DNA of 64,000 nt from Ifrita kowaldi (lineage: Eukaryota; Chordata; Aves; Passeriformes; Cinclosomatidae), in NCBI GenBank assembly GCA_013398055.1, contig VZRS01010764.1, forward strand, positions 28,276-92,275, written 5' to 3'. This document shows positions 24,937 through 37,522 of the stretch, one piece after another. The notes under the pieces were generated by a model, which searched no databases, had not been told where the DNA came from, and saw nothing but the letters and a program-made list of their open reading frames with translations. The position numbers were made by a program, and so were the translations under genes. Each line of letters opens with the position of its first letter. Position 1 is the stretch's first letter.

Positions 24937-25370
24937 AGCAAAAAAAAAAGAATATAATTCTTCTCTCTTTAGAAGGCTTCTGGTTAAAATTGTCACGGTT
25001 TTCTTGAATCTATGTCATTGAATAAGCAAATGTATGTAATGCAGAGCAATCAGGACCAATCTGTGATCTACCCAGACATGTATCCTACTGCTGAACCTCA
25101 TCAGTTAGGAGATGAAATTAAGATGAATCTTATCAGCTGAGAATATCAAGGGATAAGAAAAGTATTTAAAGTGTTCCTGTCACTTTCAGGACTGTCAGTT
25201 GCAATCTGACAAAGACTCAAAACGTTTGAAGTTCCCACTCTAACCAGGAGGAAAATTTGTGACTGGATAACCCATGTCAATAGTTTCTTAAGCAATGATT
25301 GGTTAACTCATCAATTATAGTTATTTGGATGTTTCTGGGTGGATTAAAGGTGACTGTCTAAAACACTATT
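24937..25370. other. Noncoding DNA, no gene seen
   Basis: An A run at the left edge, then plain AT-rich sequence. Nothing recognised. Confidence 0.65.
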
Positions 25371-25409
25371 AGAAAATTGATTAGAATTGATTAGAAATAT
25401 CAATTTTCT
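25371..25409. repeat. 11-bp inverted repeat around a GATTAGAA duplication
   Basis: Arms AGAAAATTGAT (25371-25381) and ATCAATTTTCT (25399-25409) are exact reverse complements with a 17-nt loop. TTGATTAGAA occurs twice in tandem across the left arm and loop. It is AT-rich and may be chance. Confidence 0.65.
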
Positions 25410-28400
25410 TATCATGCTTGTTGGTTCTGTTCAAAATCCAGCACAAAGGTATCAGACAATAGTGTCTACTGGATAAGAGAAAAAGCTGGTGAGAAAGGTG
25501 AGGACACGGTTTTTTTTAACCCTGTGGTGGCTTGGCCCTGGGTAGCAATGAAACATCCACCCAGTGTCTTGTTCACTAAATTTGCTTCTCAGCAACTTTG
25601 AGCCAAAGTTCTTCCCAGGGAAACAAAACAGTAAGAGAGTAAGGCAAACACATATGCTAAAAATTTTCTGTCTATACTACCCTGTGCATAGAAACAGTGG
25701 ACTGTTTCTGTTTCAAAAGCTTAAATTTAGCCTAAGATACTGGAGGAATTTTGAGAAATTGTTTTTCAGCTGGCCTGAACATTACAAATTGTATACCCGA
25801 CACCCAAGATCAGTTGCTTTGATACTACCCCTTGCTAAATTGAGGGATGGATTTCAGTATATTCTACTGGTGATAAAATTGGGAAGCTCTGTAGAAGGTA
25901 CTGAAAACTAATGAAAGGCTGAGAGCAGGGATGGACTGTCCAAATGACTGGATTCATCTCCTGGGTAATGGTAGAGCTGACAGCCTGATTGGACACAAGC
26001 ACCAGGGAAATCCAGGTGGAAAAAACGGGTTAACCTGCTATCATTAGCTTTCCATTAGTGTGGCATGGTTTGATTTATTCCATCACCTAAAGAGCAGAGC
26101 TACTCAGAAGTGGATAACTCTAAAGTTTAATGGCCAGATTAACTAATGCTGATGCACAGAGGTTTAAATTAAACCTCTCTAAGCTATCTTGGACCACTGC
26201 AGGATTCCACAGGAAGGATGCCTTTCAGACCTATTCTCTTCTGAGGTTATGTCCGGGCACCTTTGAATTTCACTTTCCAAATGCTGTAAAGGGGGTGTGT
26301 TAAATTGCCTCTGATAAGGTTGCACATAATTTTTTTTAAGTGTTTATTTTTCTTTTGAATTGCACAAGCTTCCTCAACAGAATATCTAGTTACATGAAGA
26401 TACTGAATATTGTGCCTTTGTTTTCCTTTGCTGTAGGATTTCACATACACTCTTCCAATAGTTGGGATTTTGTGGCTAATTTTATTCCTATTTGATTGTA
26501 CAGACTTTTGATTCTGCATCATCCCTAATTTTAGATATGCCAAAGTCACCTGAAGTTTGCAGCTGCAAATTAATCTCTATCTCTGTCTTGCTTTACAAAT
26601 AAGGGTTTATTTGCATTTTCAGACTAAAGGCAACACTTCTGCATGCACTGTTTTCTTGTTCTCTCTGCAGATATGTGAGTAAAAGTCTGTTGCTTTTCTT
26701 CACTTTCTTATTTCCAGTATGAAATGTCAGAAGTCCCCAAAAGCTACAGCACTCCCTTGGGTGCATAGTTATCTGAGCTAATACACAGATGATTTAGATA
26801 GTAATGAAATAATGATGTATAATGAGTGCATTTAGCATTTCATGCATGTGAAGGATCCCAGTAGCTCAAAGGCAGAATTGATCTTGATTTTCTTCTTTTA
26901 CACTCTAGGAATAACCAAGCTATTACAACGTTATCTGCCGACCTACGTAATTGCAAAAATTTACTTGCATAGTGTTTCTCCCCTGACACATTCTCTTTTT
27001 TTCTGTCAAATGCATTGTTCATTATTAAAAGGGAACGTCACAAAAGAAAATGACAAATTTCTGTCTTTTTTCATTAAGAAACATTTTATTATATCTAATG
27101 TATTTGCCTTCCTTTCTGCTGAAAAACTAGTATCCTGTATAGAGAGAATTGTTGTCAACTTTCTCTACACTAAACTTCAGATTTTTAATAATTTTGATGC
27201 TATCATTCAAATTGGGTACTATAATATTTGAAGTATACCAAGTGTAATTTAGACAGTTGTTATGCTTTTGACTATTGAAATACATGAGGTTGGTCATTTA
27301 ATGCCCCTTGGCTTATAAAAAACTTTCTGTGCTATAAGTGAAAAATATTTAGTTGTAGAGCAGATTTGAAAGGCCAGATACAATAACTTGCATGGATCAC
27401 TAAATGTACAAAAGAAATGGCTTACTCTTTGTTCTTCATCCATCCAAATACCCTTTTAAGCCACAGAATATTTCATGTACAAAAAGTATGCAGGATTTGG
27501 CCAGAATTTTGTCTCCATCTGTCTCTCTGTAGATCAGCAATCATTCCTAAACTAACAGTTTAAGACTGCCATCCAACTATGTCTCATATATTCCTTACAA
27601 ATCTAACAAACATAAAATCTGACAAAAGATTGTGCATTGGTTGTGTTTTCTATTTTGTTGAAGAATGACCTCTATGCTTATGAAAAGAGCTGAAATATCT
27701 ATGAATGAACAGGGCAAAAAGGGATTGTGGAAAGAGGAAATTAAACCTCCTCCTGAAGGTTTTCTATTTTGATCCAGACACTGGCTAAATGTAGCAATAG
27801 CTCTGACAGGTGTAAAGTACCCCAAGTCCTCAATGAGAGCATCTCCAGCACTAACCATCTGAATGCAGACGGAAAACAACAGATATGGCTTAATCTGGTC
27901 CTTAAATCTGCAAGCATTTCCAGCTAACTGGTTTGATTACTCAGGAACCCCGAGTCTTCAGTAATATTTTCCATTCTGGAGCTGTGATGGCAAGACTGCT
28001 GGCCTGCATCTGATAACCCAGAGACATTTTCTGGGGCAGTACTCACAGTAAACAAGCTGAAAAGAAGAAAGGGAACCTCCTATCTGCCTGCCCTGAGTTT
28101 GACTTCATTTTCAGTAACTCTTCAGCTCTGAAAGTTTAGAGTACTGTCAGGCCTTTTTTTTCATCGACACACAAATCAGTAAACTACTCATACCTGTCAG
28201 AAATCACATGGAGTCAGTTAATTAGCTTCTGAGCTGACATGGAGGCAGCGCAGATCAGAGTCTAGCAAAACAGCTGGGGGTACCTTAACTAGCAATAAAT
28301 AGGACTCTGTTCCTTGCCTTCTGCTCTGCTGTTACTCACACGCTCTCTCTCTTCATAGTCCTTCTATATGATGGTGATGTACAAGTCAAAGAATAACTGT

Positions 28401-30511
28401 AAAGAAACATTTTACATTTATAAATGCAGGAATACTAAAAAACTGGTAGGGGCCATAGTGCTGCTGTAGATGAAGGTGAAGATCTAATGGAATATGCAAT
28501 TAATATATGCAGCATCATTCTTTCATGTGAGAGCATCTGATTAGAAAGAAATGATTTATCCAGCATGGGGATTTGGAAGCAGTCCTGTTTATTGTCATAC
28601 TGCTGCTGATCATGGGAAAACTTCAAAAGATAAAAGGTATGATTGTGTTTGTGATATGAAAAAATAGGTCAGTGACAGAGGTGATATTTTAACACCATCT
28701 ATTCATTAAGGTTACTGTGTTAGCAAGTTTAAGATACCTTGTCTCAATTACCTTTGACCAATTACACATCCTCACTATCCGCAGAATAGAGTTGAATTTT
28801 AAGGCGACACGGTCCACTCTATTAGTACTAAATCAAACCAAAAAAACCCAAACCAACAAAATCCGTCTTCTTGGTTACCATTTAAAACAAACTAACCCCA
28901 AAAGTTTAATTCACAGTCATTTTTGTTCACTAATTCCTCACAGGTTCTAACTTCAGTATCTTCTTTGCAATGTAGGTTATCAAGGAATATCTTGAGATCA
29001 TCTTTTCCTCATTCTGCAATAACTTAATAGTGATTTGAATTCTACAGGCACTATTTCAGATTGAAACAGTGCCTTGCAAATGGAAGAAGCTGTATCTCAT
29101 GGCTCTTCTGCTAAAATTTGAGATATACAAGTCCCAGCCACAGGAAGCGGTTGGGCAGATAAGACAGCCCTGCACAATATTTTGGCAAAACTACCAGAAT
29201 TTTCACAGGAGAAAACAATGGTGCGCTCACACTCACAGAATTTATGACATGAGTAACCTTAAAATAGAAATAGTATGAGAAATCTTTACTTTTTGGCTTT
29301 ATTATGGGTTTTTTAGTATAGTAGTTTGTGAGTATAAAGTTGTTTGCTCTTTAACACCTGACCGAGCATAGAATTCTTTCCATTCTTTCTCTAGGTCTCT
29401 TAAAAGGAATCCTCTCTTTGTTCAGTAATTGGTCATTAGTTATTTTGCAAAGAATTAGTAGATGGATGATTAGAAGAGCTTCTTCCAGTGGCTGCCAAAA
29501 ATATTTTTATTGTGAAATGCTTCTAGTATTAGTGATGGCTTCTTTTCCTGAAAATTTTTGTGCAGATGATTTTATGGCTCTGACTATTCACAAATAGGGT
29601 ATTTATGCTGCTCAGGACTGGGTATTTTGCTCTGTAGTAGATAATGGATTTCTTCCTTTTAGCTTGTCATACAGAATAAAAGAAATTCCAGGAGGAGTTT
29701 GAATTTTTTCTGTTGTTCTGTGCCACTGGATTTGATGTATTTTATTTTTAAACTCAGATATTAGTATGATAATAAAAAGCAGGAAATATTTATATAAAAT
29801 AATGAAGGCAGAGACTAAATTATAAAGTAGTGGTTTTAATAATCTCTTGTTTATTTTTCCTGCAGTTCCATCTGCAACCCTTGGGATATTGACTATGTAA
29901 ATACAGGATTAATGGTGTTTTATGACTTAAGTCTCTTGCTGCTCTGGCTGGGATTCTGCAGTTGCTCAGCAAGACTTCAAGGTGCCAAGTACTGCACTTC
30001 TGTGAAAGCCAGTGGGAACTGAGAGCTTCCTCTTCCTCCTGGAAATGAGGTGTTAGAAGGACCTTCATCTTTTTTATGTGCATCTTCTCTTCCCAGAGAA
30101 AAAAGGTGTGTGTTACACCACAACACCTTTCTGCTACACAGCAGTGGAAAAGAAAAAGATCACTGATCCAGGCTTCAGGATGTTTTGCTCATAGGAAGGA
30201 GGAAGCAAAAAGTCTTCAGTACAAGTGCTAATGCTCAAGCCCCCTCAAACAACTTAACTTCTTAAACATACAGCTGACTACCAAGTGCTTAATATTTCCC
30301 ATCAGAATAGCAGTTTCCTTATAAAAACAGGTTTCCTGGTAGTAGATGCAACAAACTTGCTAACAGCATCTTTGGGAAAATGAATAGATAACTGTTGTAA
30401 AAGCTTTCTTGTCCCTGATATTCTTTGTTCAAGACACGGACACAAAACTGGCACAGGCTGCCACGTGCTATTTTTGTTTCCTTGTTACTAAAGTTCACCT
30501 AAAACAGTGGC
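25410..30511. other. Noncoding DNA, no gene seen
   Basis: AT-rich. Open frames of 115, 100 and 129 codons at 25564-25911, 26247-26549 and 26842-27231 have no recognisable domain. The 129-codon frame also overlaps an open frame on the opposite strand. No transposon was recognised. Confidence 0.6.
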
Positions 30512-30537
30512 AATGTGATCGACAGCTGGATCACATT
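30512..30537. repeat. Perfect 9-bp inverted repeat with an E-box in the loop
   Basis: Arms AATGTGATC and GATCACATT are exact reverse complements around the 8-nt loop GACAGCTG, which contains CAGCTG, an E-box core bound by bHLH dimers. The symmetry may be a protein binding site or may be chance. Confidence 0.7.
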
Positions 30538-32232
30538 CAGTGTAAATACCAGGCTGAGACAAATTGCATTTGTCAGTGTATAGCACTTGCTATCATGTTT
30601 CTGCTAGTTATGTTTTCATACAATACAAAATTTGACAAGAGTGCTGAAATGTCACAATAATTTCCCTGTTAGTCAAACCTAGATCTCAAAGTGACCAGGA
30701 ATGGAACTGATGAGAAATTGATTCACTTTCATTAGCAATGAAAAGTGCACAGGGTGTGCTGCAGCAGAGGTCTTTATTTGACACGATGGATGGTCATTAT
30801 TGCTCTATGACAAGACTGTGGAGGTTATTGTGCGGACATGAGAGGAGTGGCTTCATTCCTCAGCCATTGCTGCTACAAAAATCTGACACCCCAGAGTCAT
30901 TTTGCTGCAAAGTCAAGAGTTTTGCCCAGTTTCAAGGTTTCCACATGATGTTTTGTGGCTCCATAACTGTCCACCAGCCAATACAGCTTCTGCAGGGCAG
31001 TAGAGATGCTGTCAGGAATTGCTTATCTTCCCAAATGTACCCTTTCTCCCCACAGTCAAAGCACCTTAGTGCTCAAAGGATTTTGAGGTTTCCAGATTTC
31101 ACAGCCACTAATGGGGGAATATTTGATGAAGAAATTCTTGTCATTTTCCAGGAAGTGGGTAGGGGGAAGGTTCTTTTCAATAACTATTACTTTAACCGTA
31201 TTAAAGAAAAAGGTTTATGTTTCGTTTTTTGTTTGTTTTTCTGCCTTTGCCATCAAGGAAGGAGGCTGATAGGGTTTCATATTGGGCATTAAAGCATAGG
31301 TTTGTATATAGCCATATATATGCATAGCTGAAAAACGCAGTATTAAAAATTGCAGTTCGTTTTTTAAAACTTTGCTTTAAGACTTCCCCACCTTCTAGTA
31401 TTCAGTATTCACAGACAGTAAATACTATCTTCTTAGAATAGCTTCAAGTCCATTGTTTGTGAACTCAAACCAGCACACCTTTCCCATGTATTCAGTAGGG
31501 CTTTTGAAATTGGTCAGTGTACATACTGTTTGGGAACTAGGTAGTTTTCCTTCCTGTTTACTGTCATCTTCACTCTATTTTTCCCATGGCAACATTGCTA
31601 GTTTCCACTAGTTAACTATTTGACCTAGGAATATTTTACTTACAGTGGAAAAGAAAAGGGGAGTGGGGGATAGAGAGGAAAGCACTGCTATTCATGTGCA
31701 GAACTATTTGGCAGATATGCTTTAGGCCTAATTTCAGCATAAACCCTAAACCTGAAGTGTTAGTAGGAATTTTACGGGGTTAATTGACTACAAGGAATAG
31801 TTGGCAGTTTATCCAGTTAGTCACCCATTAGCCATAAGGAGAAACTGGAACTAAATTGCCCTTTATGATGTAGAAAAATAAAACCACATAGATAGCCATT
31901 GCCAGAGGCAAATCAGAACTCGTGGCAGCTGCAGAGCTGGAGTTCCCCTTGCAGAGGAGGTGTGGTCCCCAACTAAAGTTATTGCTGCAGGTCTTCAGTG
32001 AGGAAAGCAGGGTGAGTTTGTCCGGCTGCGTTTAAGGCTTGTCTGCCTGCTGAGGAACAGCACAGCACATCCTTGCAGCTCTTACCTACAGAGTGATGTG
32101 GTGCACTGGTAGAGGGCTTTGTCTTTATTCACAACACATTCAGTGTGTCTCGGCAGGGGAGGAAACAACACTGTCAGCCTGCACTCTGCCATCGTTTGCA
32201 GAATAAACTGAACTCTAACTCACCATTTAAGC
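30538..32232. other. Noncoding DNA; longest open frame of the window is probably fortuitous
   Basis: The plus-strand frame 30738-31292 (184 codons) is the longest in the window. Its product begins MKSAQGVLQQ, has scattered cysteines and ends in a cysteine/phenylalanine-rich stretch from T-rich DNA. I see no domain, no Kozak context and no splice structure, so I do not call it a gene. A very recent single-exon gene cannot be fully excluded. Confidence 0.5.
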
Positions 32233-32247
32233 GAAAGAAGGAAAGGT

Positions 32248-32272
32248 AAAGAGAGAAAGAGAGAGAAAGGGA
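32248..32272 (+). repeat. Purine (GA)n tract
   Basis: An uninterrupted run of A and G with GAGA repeats. GA tracts are common near vertebrate promoters. This one lies about 200 bp upstream of the candidate TATA box at 32472. Confidence 0.7.
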
Positions 32273-32471
32273 TTTGTTCTCTGCCTTATTCATATATTAG
32301 CTCTCTGCAAAGGCACAAAGCAGAAGGAGCAGCATCAGCAACCTTGCAAGCAGTGACTCTGTTTCCAATTAATATGGTCTGAGCTACTTTGAGAAGCCAA
32401 TTTATTACTTACACATATCACACTTGAGCATTGCTGAAAACTGGATGTGCCAAGCACACCTGTGCTTCTGA

Positions 32472-32536
32472 TTTATACATAAAGACTTGCATCTTTCACA
32501 GAACAAACCTTATCAGGAGAGACTCAACCAAGGCAG
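32472..32536 (+). promoter_or_regulatory. Candidate TATA promoter and short noncoding first exon
   Basis: A TTTATACATAAAG TATA-like box begins at 32472. About 30 bp downstream (near 32503-32508) transcription could start, and the following segment ends CAACCAAGGCAG at 32536, directly followed by the strong splice donor GTAAGAG. No ATG lies between the likely start and the donor, so the exon would be 5' untranslated. The (GA)n tract and a moderately GC-rich 31.9-32.2 kb stretch lie upstream. This is inference: TATA-like words and GTAAG donors are each common, and only the spacing makes the combination notable. Confidence 0.25.
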
Positions 32537-33200
32537 GTAAGAGATTTCTACATAAGTGTCACCTTCTACATTGATAACATATGTTAACAAATGCTACTTC
32601 TGACTACAGTGCCTGACTGTCTTTGAGCACTTAGAACTACTGTGTTTGTCCTTATGTCATGCTATCTTTAGGGAAGTTTAATCCCAAGAACATCTGCAGT
32701 ATACTTTAAAGATGTATTTACAAATTTTCTTAAGCATTAAAAATCATAGCGAATTGTAAACCTTAAAAGTTAAGTTTTGAGTGAAGTAATATATTCATAG
32801 AATGTGTTTTGAGATATACCTCTTGCTTGTTCTGTATGGTGTTTAATAATCAATTTGTAGCATTAAAAATTAATTTCTTTACTGTTATGTTCTGATGCAT
32901 AGGATTAGTGCACCAATTAGTCTAGTAACACATATTCCCAGACAGCTCTAAATGATCTAGCTGAATAGTTTTAGGACTTTAGTCATGCTTATCCAATTGG
33001 CAGAAATACAGTTACGAGCTTTTGCACATGGCATAAGTGAATATTTTTTGTTGTGGTCAAGTGAGTTGTTTTGTACACATGCAGTTCAGTAAAAGCATTT
33101 TAACAGGATGATAATATTACAAGTATAGTCTGTGCCCCACTATGTGAATCAAAACAAGAATTGATTATAATTTACTATGGTGTAAATAACAACACTGCTG
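32537..33200. other. Noncoding DNA, no gene seen
   Basis: AT-rich. If 32472-32536 is a real first exon, this would be its intron. No acceptor-plus-coding segment was recognised. Confidence 0.6.
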
Positions 33201-33237
33201 ATTATTTGACCTGCTGGTTCCTGGCAGGTCAGATAAT
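33201..33237. repeat. Hairpin: 14-bp arms with one mismatch
   Basis: Arms ATTATTTGACCTGC (33201-33214) and GCAGGTCAGATAAT (33224-33237) pair at 13 of 14 positions around a 9-nt loop. The inner TGACCTGC/GCAGGTCA forms an everted pair of nuclear-receptor-like half sites (AGGTCA and its complement). This may be a receptor-binding element or a short transposon relic. Confidence 0.75.
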
Positions 33238-36200
33238 AACAAAGCACATTTTGGGGCAGAGAGTTAGAACCAGTCTTCTCTGCAATCTTGACACTGACTT
33301 GGAGACAGAGAGTAGCAAAAAAATATAATGACAAAGGTTTCATCTTTATAAAGTTTGTAAGATCATAATTTTTTTGGCTCTGACTGTGCCTAATGCTGTG
33401 AAATAGATCATTTTTGGAACTCAGTGCTTAACATAAAGAATAGTCTAAATGAATCACTCATATACGATGCGAGAGCTAAGAAAACTGGAAGGGGATGGGT
33501 AATAAAACCTGCTCTAATGACACAACATTAAATTTAAACACAGCTTATTCTAGCAAGTACATAAATAAGCCTTTTCTCAAATATTTTGCAAATGCTTGCT
33601 GATGACCTGTAGCCTTATTTTCCATTTCACCAGTCCTTTAGCACAGAGTTATTCTTTCTAGTTATTTCATATATACAAGATTTTCAGTGCTAACAGAATA
33701 ATGACTTTTGATGACACTTACTGTAGTTTTTAATTTAATTTTGTCATATTACTTCTAATCAAAGTGGAACTCAGACCAGCTCTTACAGGGCATGTGGTCT
33801 TGGCTTTTATCCAGTAGTGACTTACTGAAAGAATTTGAGGAACTAACAATGAACAAATCTCGTTGCTTGTTCTGGATTTTTGTAACTTTTTTTCATTTGG
33901 ATTATTTTGGTACTGAGAAGATGTGGCTCCTCCATGTAGAAAATAATCTTTTGCATGAAATATTGTGAGTTTCCAGACCTGTAGGAAGCCAAAGACTTCT
34001 TTTAGAACTTTTTCAAATGTGGTGTTGTATGGAGGAACATGCAGCTCTGCATTTCTGGGAGAGATGTTAAATCCAATTAACTCAAAATAAATGAAATATC
34101 TGCTACAGTTTCCTATTAAATTATTGCCTAAATTCTACAGGCTTAGAATTTTTACTTGTCCCCGAACAGGGGGAAAAAAGGGAATAGTCAAAGGATAAAA
34201 AGTTTTAATGTGTCTGATAGTTGTTTCTCACAATTTTAGATCTCTGGGCAGGAGATAACTTTGGGGTACAGCCAACAAAATCTTCAATTACATCCCTAGA
34301 GTGAAACACATCAGTGTGGCTCCAGTGGCATTGAAGGAGAAACAGCTGTTGAGGATCTGGCTTTTGGAGAGTCAACAATATCTGTATTGGGATGCTGATG
34401 CTGTCTGTGTGTTTGCCACAGGCGTGCTGGGGCTGTCTGGGTTGCACCTCAGGGCTGGATGGACTGTGGTCTGGAAGTAGACTGGAGGCTGAGGATAACA
34501 GGGAGTAAATGAGGATCCTGGGATGGCAACCACGAAGTGCGTTTACAGAGGACATCAGAACACTTTGAGTCATATTCTGAGCAACTTTCTTTTCTTAGGA
34601 CTTTGATAGAGAGAGACTGAGGAAGCTTGAAGGTGCCTACAACAATCTCAGGACTTTCATATGCCCTCAGAAGATGATCCCAGAATGAATGTAATGATAC
34701 AGGCAGGCAGTGCCTCATGTCATTGCAGTAAAATGATATCCAAGAAGTGAATCAGACCCCTCTGTTGGAAATGCCAGTTTGCTATGGAACTGTGCCTGCA
34801 GGAGAAATTTCTGGTTCGTGGTTAGTCCTGGAGCTTGTCTGCTGAGTGTCCTGATGGACAGAGCTAGGCCAGCACAAATCCTAGTAAGGTCTCGGCATAG
34901 ACACATTTGCACTGTGAGGAAAATTCTTATCTACTCTAAAGTCCTTTTCTCTCCCTAGCTAGAAAGCACTAGAACAGTGACAGCTTATGCCAGCTTACTG
35001 TCTGGCCCAAAATTTTATGGAAACCTGCAGAGACCTGTGGCTTGTACCAAATCTGATCAAATTTCCTTTTTTGTCACCCCCCTCTGTGGTCTCTTAGCAC
35101 AGTGCAGAGCAGTGTGTGTCTCCAAGAAGTTTTTGTGCCTTGAATGGGGAAATGAGCTATTCAGAATACTTTTATCAGCCCTGCACCAGCCAAGAAGCCC
35201 TTTTGCCTAAGAGACGATGAGGATTTTTTTGTTTTCCCTTGTCCACTCATAGTAGGAATAATGTCTAATGTTGTAGCCTCTGAGGAAATGCACAATCCTC
35301 ATGTTCACCACCTTCATCCCACCTCCATGAGTTATACTATTATTTGTTACTGGCATTTTTCAAAGTGATGAGGTGCTTTGTTAGTGAACTGACACTTAAT
35401 TCCTGTCACTATAAGTTTTACACTGGACAGCTTGAGAATACTTTTTTTTTCCCTATACAGCCCAAGTCTGGAGGTTTTTCACCTGCATTTACATAGAAAA
35501 TGCATTTGTTTACCTGCATACCCAAATGACCAGTTTATGTATATGTAAAGAGTTAAGAAGCCCTTGATATTTCTAATGCAGGCTTTTCACTGGGATAGTA
35601 AATATCTAAGTTTCCTGATCTGCTGCTTCTGTGACATACAAACCGCTCTCATCTGTCTCTGTGGCCCTGTTTGTGGCATTGCAGGCACTGTGCCTGGTAC
35701 TGTGTGGTGTTTGGAGAGTTGCACCTCGTTCTTTGGGTGTACAGTACCATGTGTTTGCCTGTTCTATTGCTCCAAAGTTAGACAAGGGATAATAATAAAA
35801 GCTCCATACCATGCTCTCCCTCGGTTCAAATTTGATGCCTGTCAGGAATATTTAAACAGTGAGGTCAGTTGGAAAGCATGTCTATTCCAAAACCTATTTT
35901 ATTTTCACCCAAAGGATTTCTGACTTAGGAAGCATTAATCTCCTATTTCATCATGAATTATACTCCTTCTTGAAGAAAAATACCTTTTAATTAACTGATA
36001 TATATTTCACAGAATGGATTAATTCAGCTCCTCCAAAGCATAATTAATACAACTATCTAGGAAAGGGCAAGCTCTGCTGCAGTCACCAGTGCTGATAATT
36101 GTTTTTGTAAAGACAAAGCATTTTCTTGAAAAACAGTGCATATGGCTTGCCTGAAGCATCAAATCCAGGAAAGTATAAACTCACAGGTTACATCTAAAGT

Positions 36201-37506
36201 TTTTTCTAATGCAGTAGATTTCATTTACAGTTTTCTTGGAATTGCTTTCTTGTTTCCAGTATTTTGATGTTTTAGAATGCAATGATTCAGTTTAGGCACG
36301 AAGGATGGTATTTATGTTGCTTACATTGGCTATTACTGCAAGCTAGCCCTGCATATTCTCCTCTTCTGTCAGTGGAGAGAGACATGCACCTCTAAAAGCC
36401 TAAAAGCTCTGAAAGTCTAGGATACATGGTATGAAGAGACTTGGGAATGGATTCTCCAGTGGCTGGAGATAACTACATAGGACCTAGCTTGTAAGCTTAG
36501 ATTAGACAGCTGGGTTGAAGTAGTGAAAGTAGTAGTGCTACATGTAAGTACAAAGTGCTTGAGTCAGAACTAAAAACGCTTTGGTTGATGCAGATTCATA
36601 ATTTCAACGCATCTAGGTCCTCCTTCAGTGTATATCTGCTCTGCAAACCAGAAGCAGGCTAAGAGTTAGAGCCAGGCTGAGGTGCAGTTTTGGCTGCAGG
36701 CTGCTCACGGGGGCATTAGGGAGGGTGAAATAGGCAAATGATGCTCCTTGACCTCAGCAAGATGCCGTGAGAACTGCTTGTCTGACAATGCCCATAGTGA
36801 AAAGTATGCACTGAAGTGGATGGAAAAAGTTGAAAAGCTCACTGATACATGTTAATTCCAAGTCATTTCTGAATTTGTTTTGAAAATCCATATTCAATAA
36901 AAGCCCAGTTCTCTCTCTCTAACTTTACAATATGAACTCTCTTGGTGTTCAAACAGTTCACTAAACAAGGAGATGGAATATGTTAGCTCTGAGTTCATTC
37001 ACTGATGTTCTAATTGCCTTTTATTATCCAGTTGATAAGGTGGATCTGCAGTGCATGATGCACACAGTTATGAAGTATGCATTCTGCACCCTCTGATAGC
37101 CCCAAAGATGTAGGTGGAGTGAGTATTGTGATATTGTTTGTTAGATATAATCAGTGTGAGGATATAAAAAATGCATTAGTCAGGCACACAAAAATCAAGA
37201 GTTTCGGGTGGTACACAGAAGATTTTTATTTAAAAATACTGAATTTTGGATAGTTCTCCATGTCTTTTTTGTTTTTGTTATTTGGCTTTTGAGCATTTCT
37301 ACATAACTGCTTCAACCAGGAATGTTTGTTTGTTTTTATTTACAAAAGTACTCTTTTCATGCAATCACAGACTTCAAGGAGGTGAGACTTTGAACCCCAC
37401 CACTAATGCTGTGAAATAAAACTTGCTGTACAGACTGTTAGGTAAGATTTAGACCAGTTCTACTGTTAGAGTTCTTAGTGGGTATAGTCAATGAAATCCT
37501 GTAGTA
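33238..37506. other. Noncoding DNA, no gene seen
   Basis: AT-rich with slightly GC-richer patches (34.3-34.9 kb and 36.65-36.78 kb). Open frames of 122, 119 and 89 codons overlap one another or the opposite strand and match no domain I know. There is no recognisable repeat apart from short CT runs. Confidence 0.6.
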
Positions 37507-37522
37507 TTTTTTTTTTTTTTTT
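37507..37522. repeat. Poly(T) tract, 16 bases
   Basis: An uninterrupted run of 16 T. It could be a degenerate retroposon tail read on the minus strand, but no retroposed body was recognised on its right side. Confidence 0.85.

Noticed and set aside
25175..25195. A CR1 remnant on the minus strand (TCCTGTCACTT word)
   Set aside because: Only about a dozen bases agree and the flanks diverge, so it is not supportable.
26842..27231. A 129-codon plus-strand frame
   Set aside because: It is hydrophobic and lysine/phenylalanine-rich as expected from AT-rich DNA, overlaps an opposite-strand frame and has no domain.
30448..30463. A second CR1 fragment (ACTGGCACAGGCTGCC)
   Set aside because: The 16-base resemblance to the CR1 3' region does not extend into either flank, unlike the clear fragment at 62690-62803.
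30738..31292. The longest open frame (184 codons, plus strand) as a gene
   Set aside because: It has no recognisable domain, Kozak context, splice structure or coding-like composition. A frame of this length is not surprising as the maximum over 64 kb and six frames.
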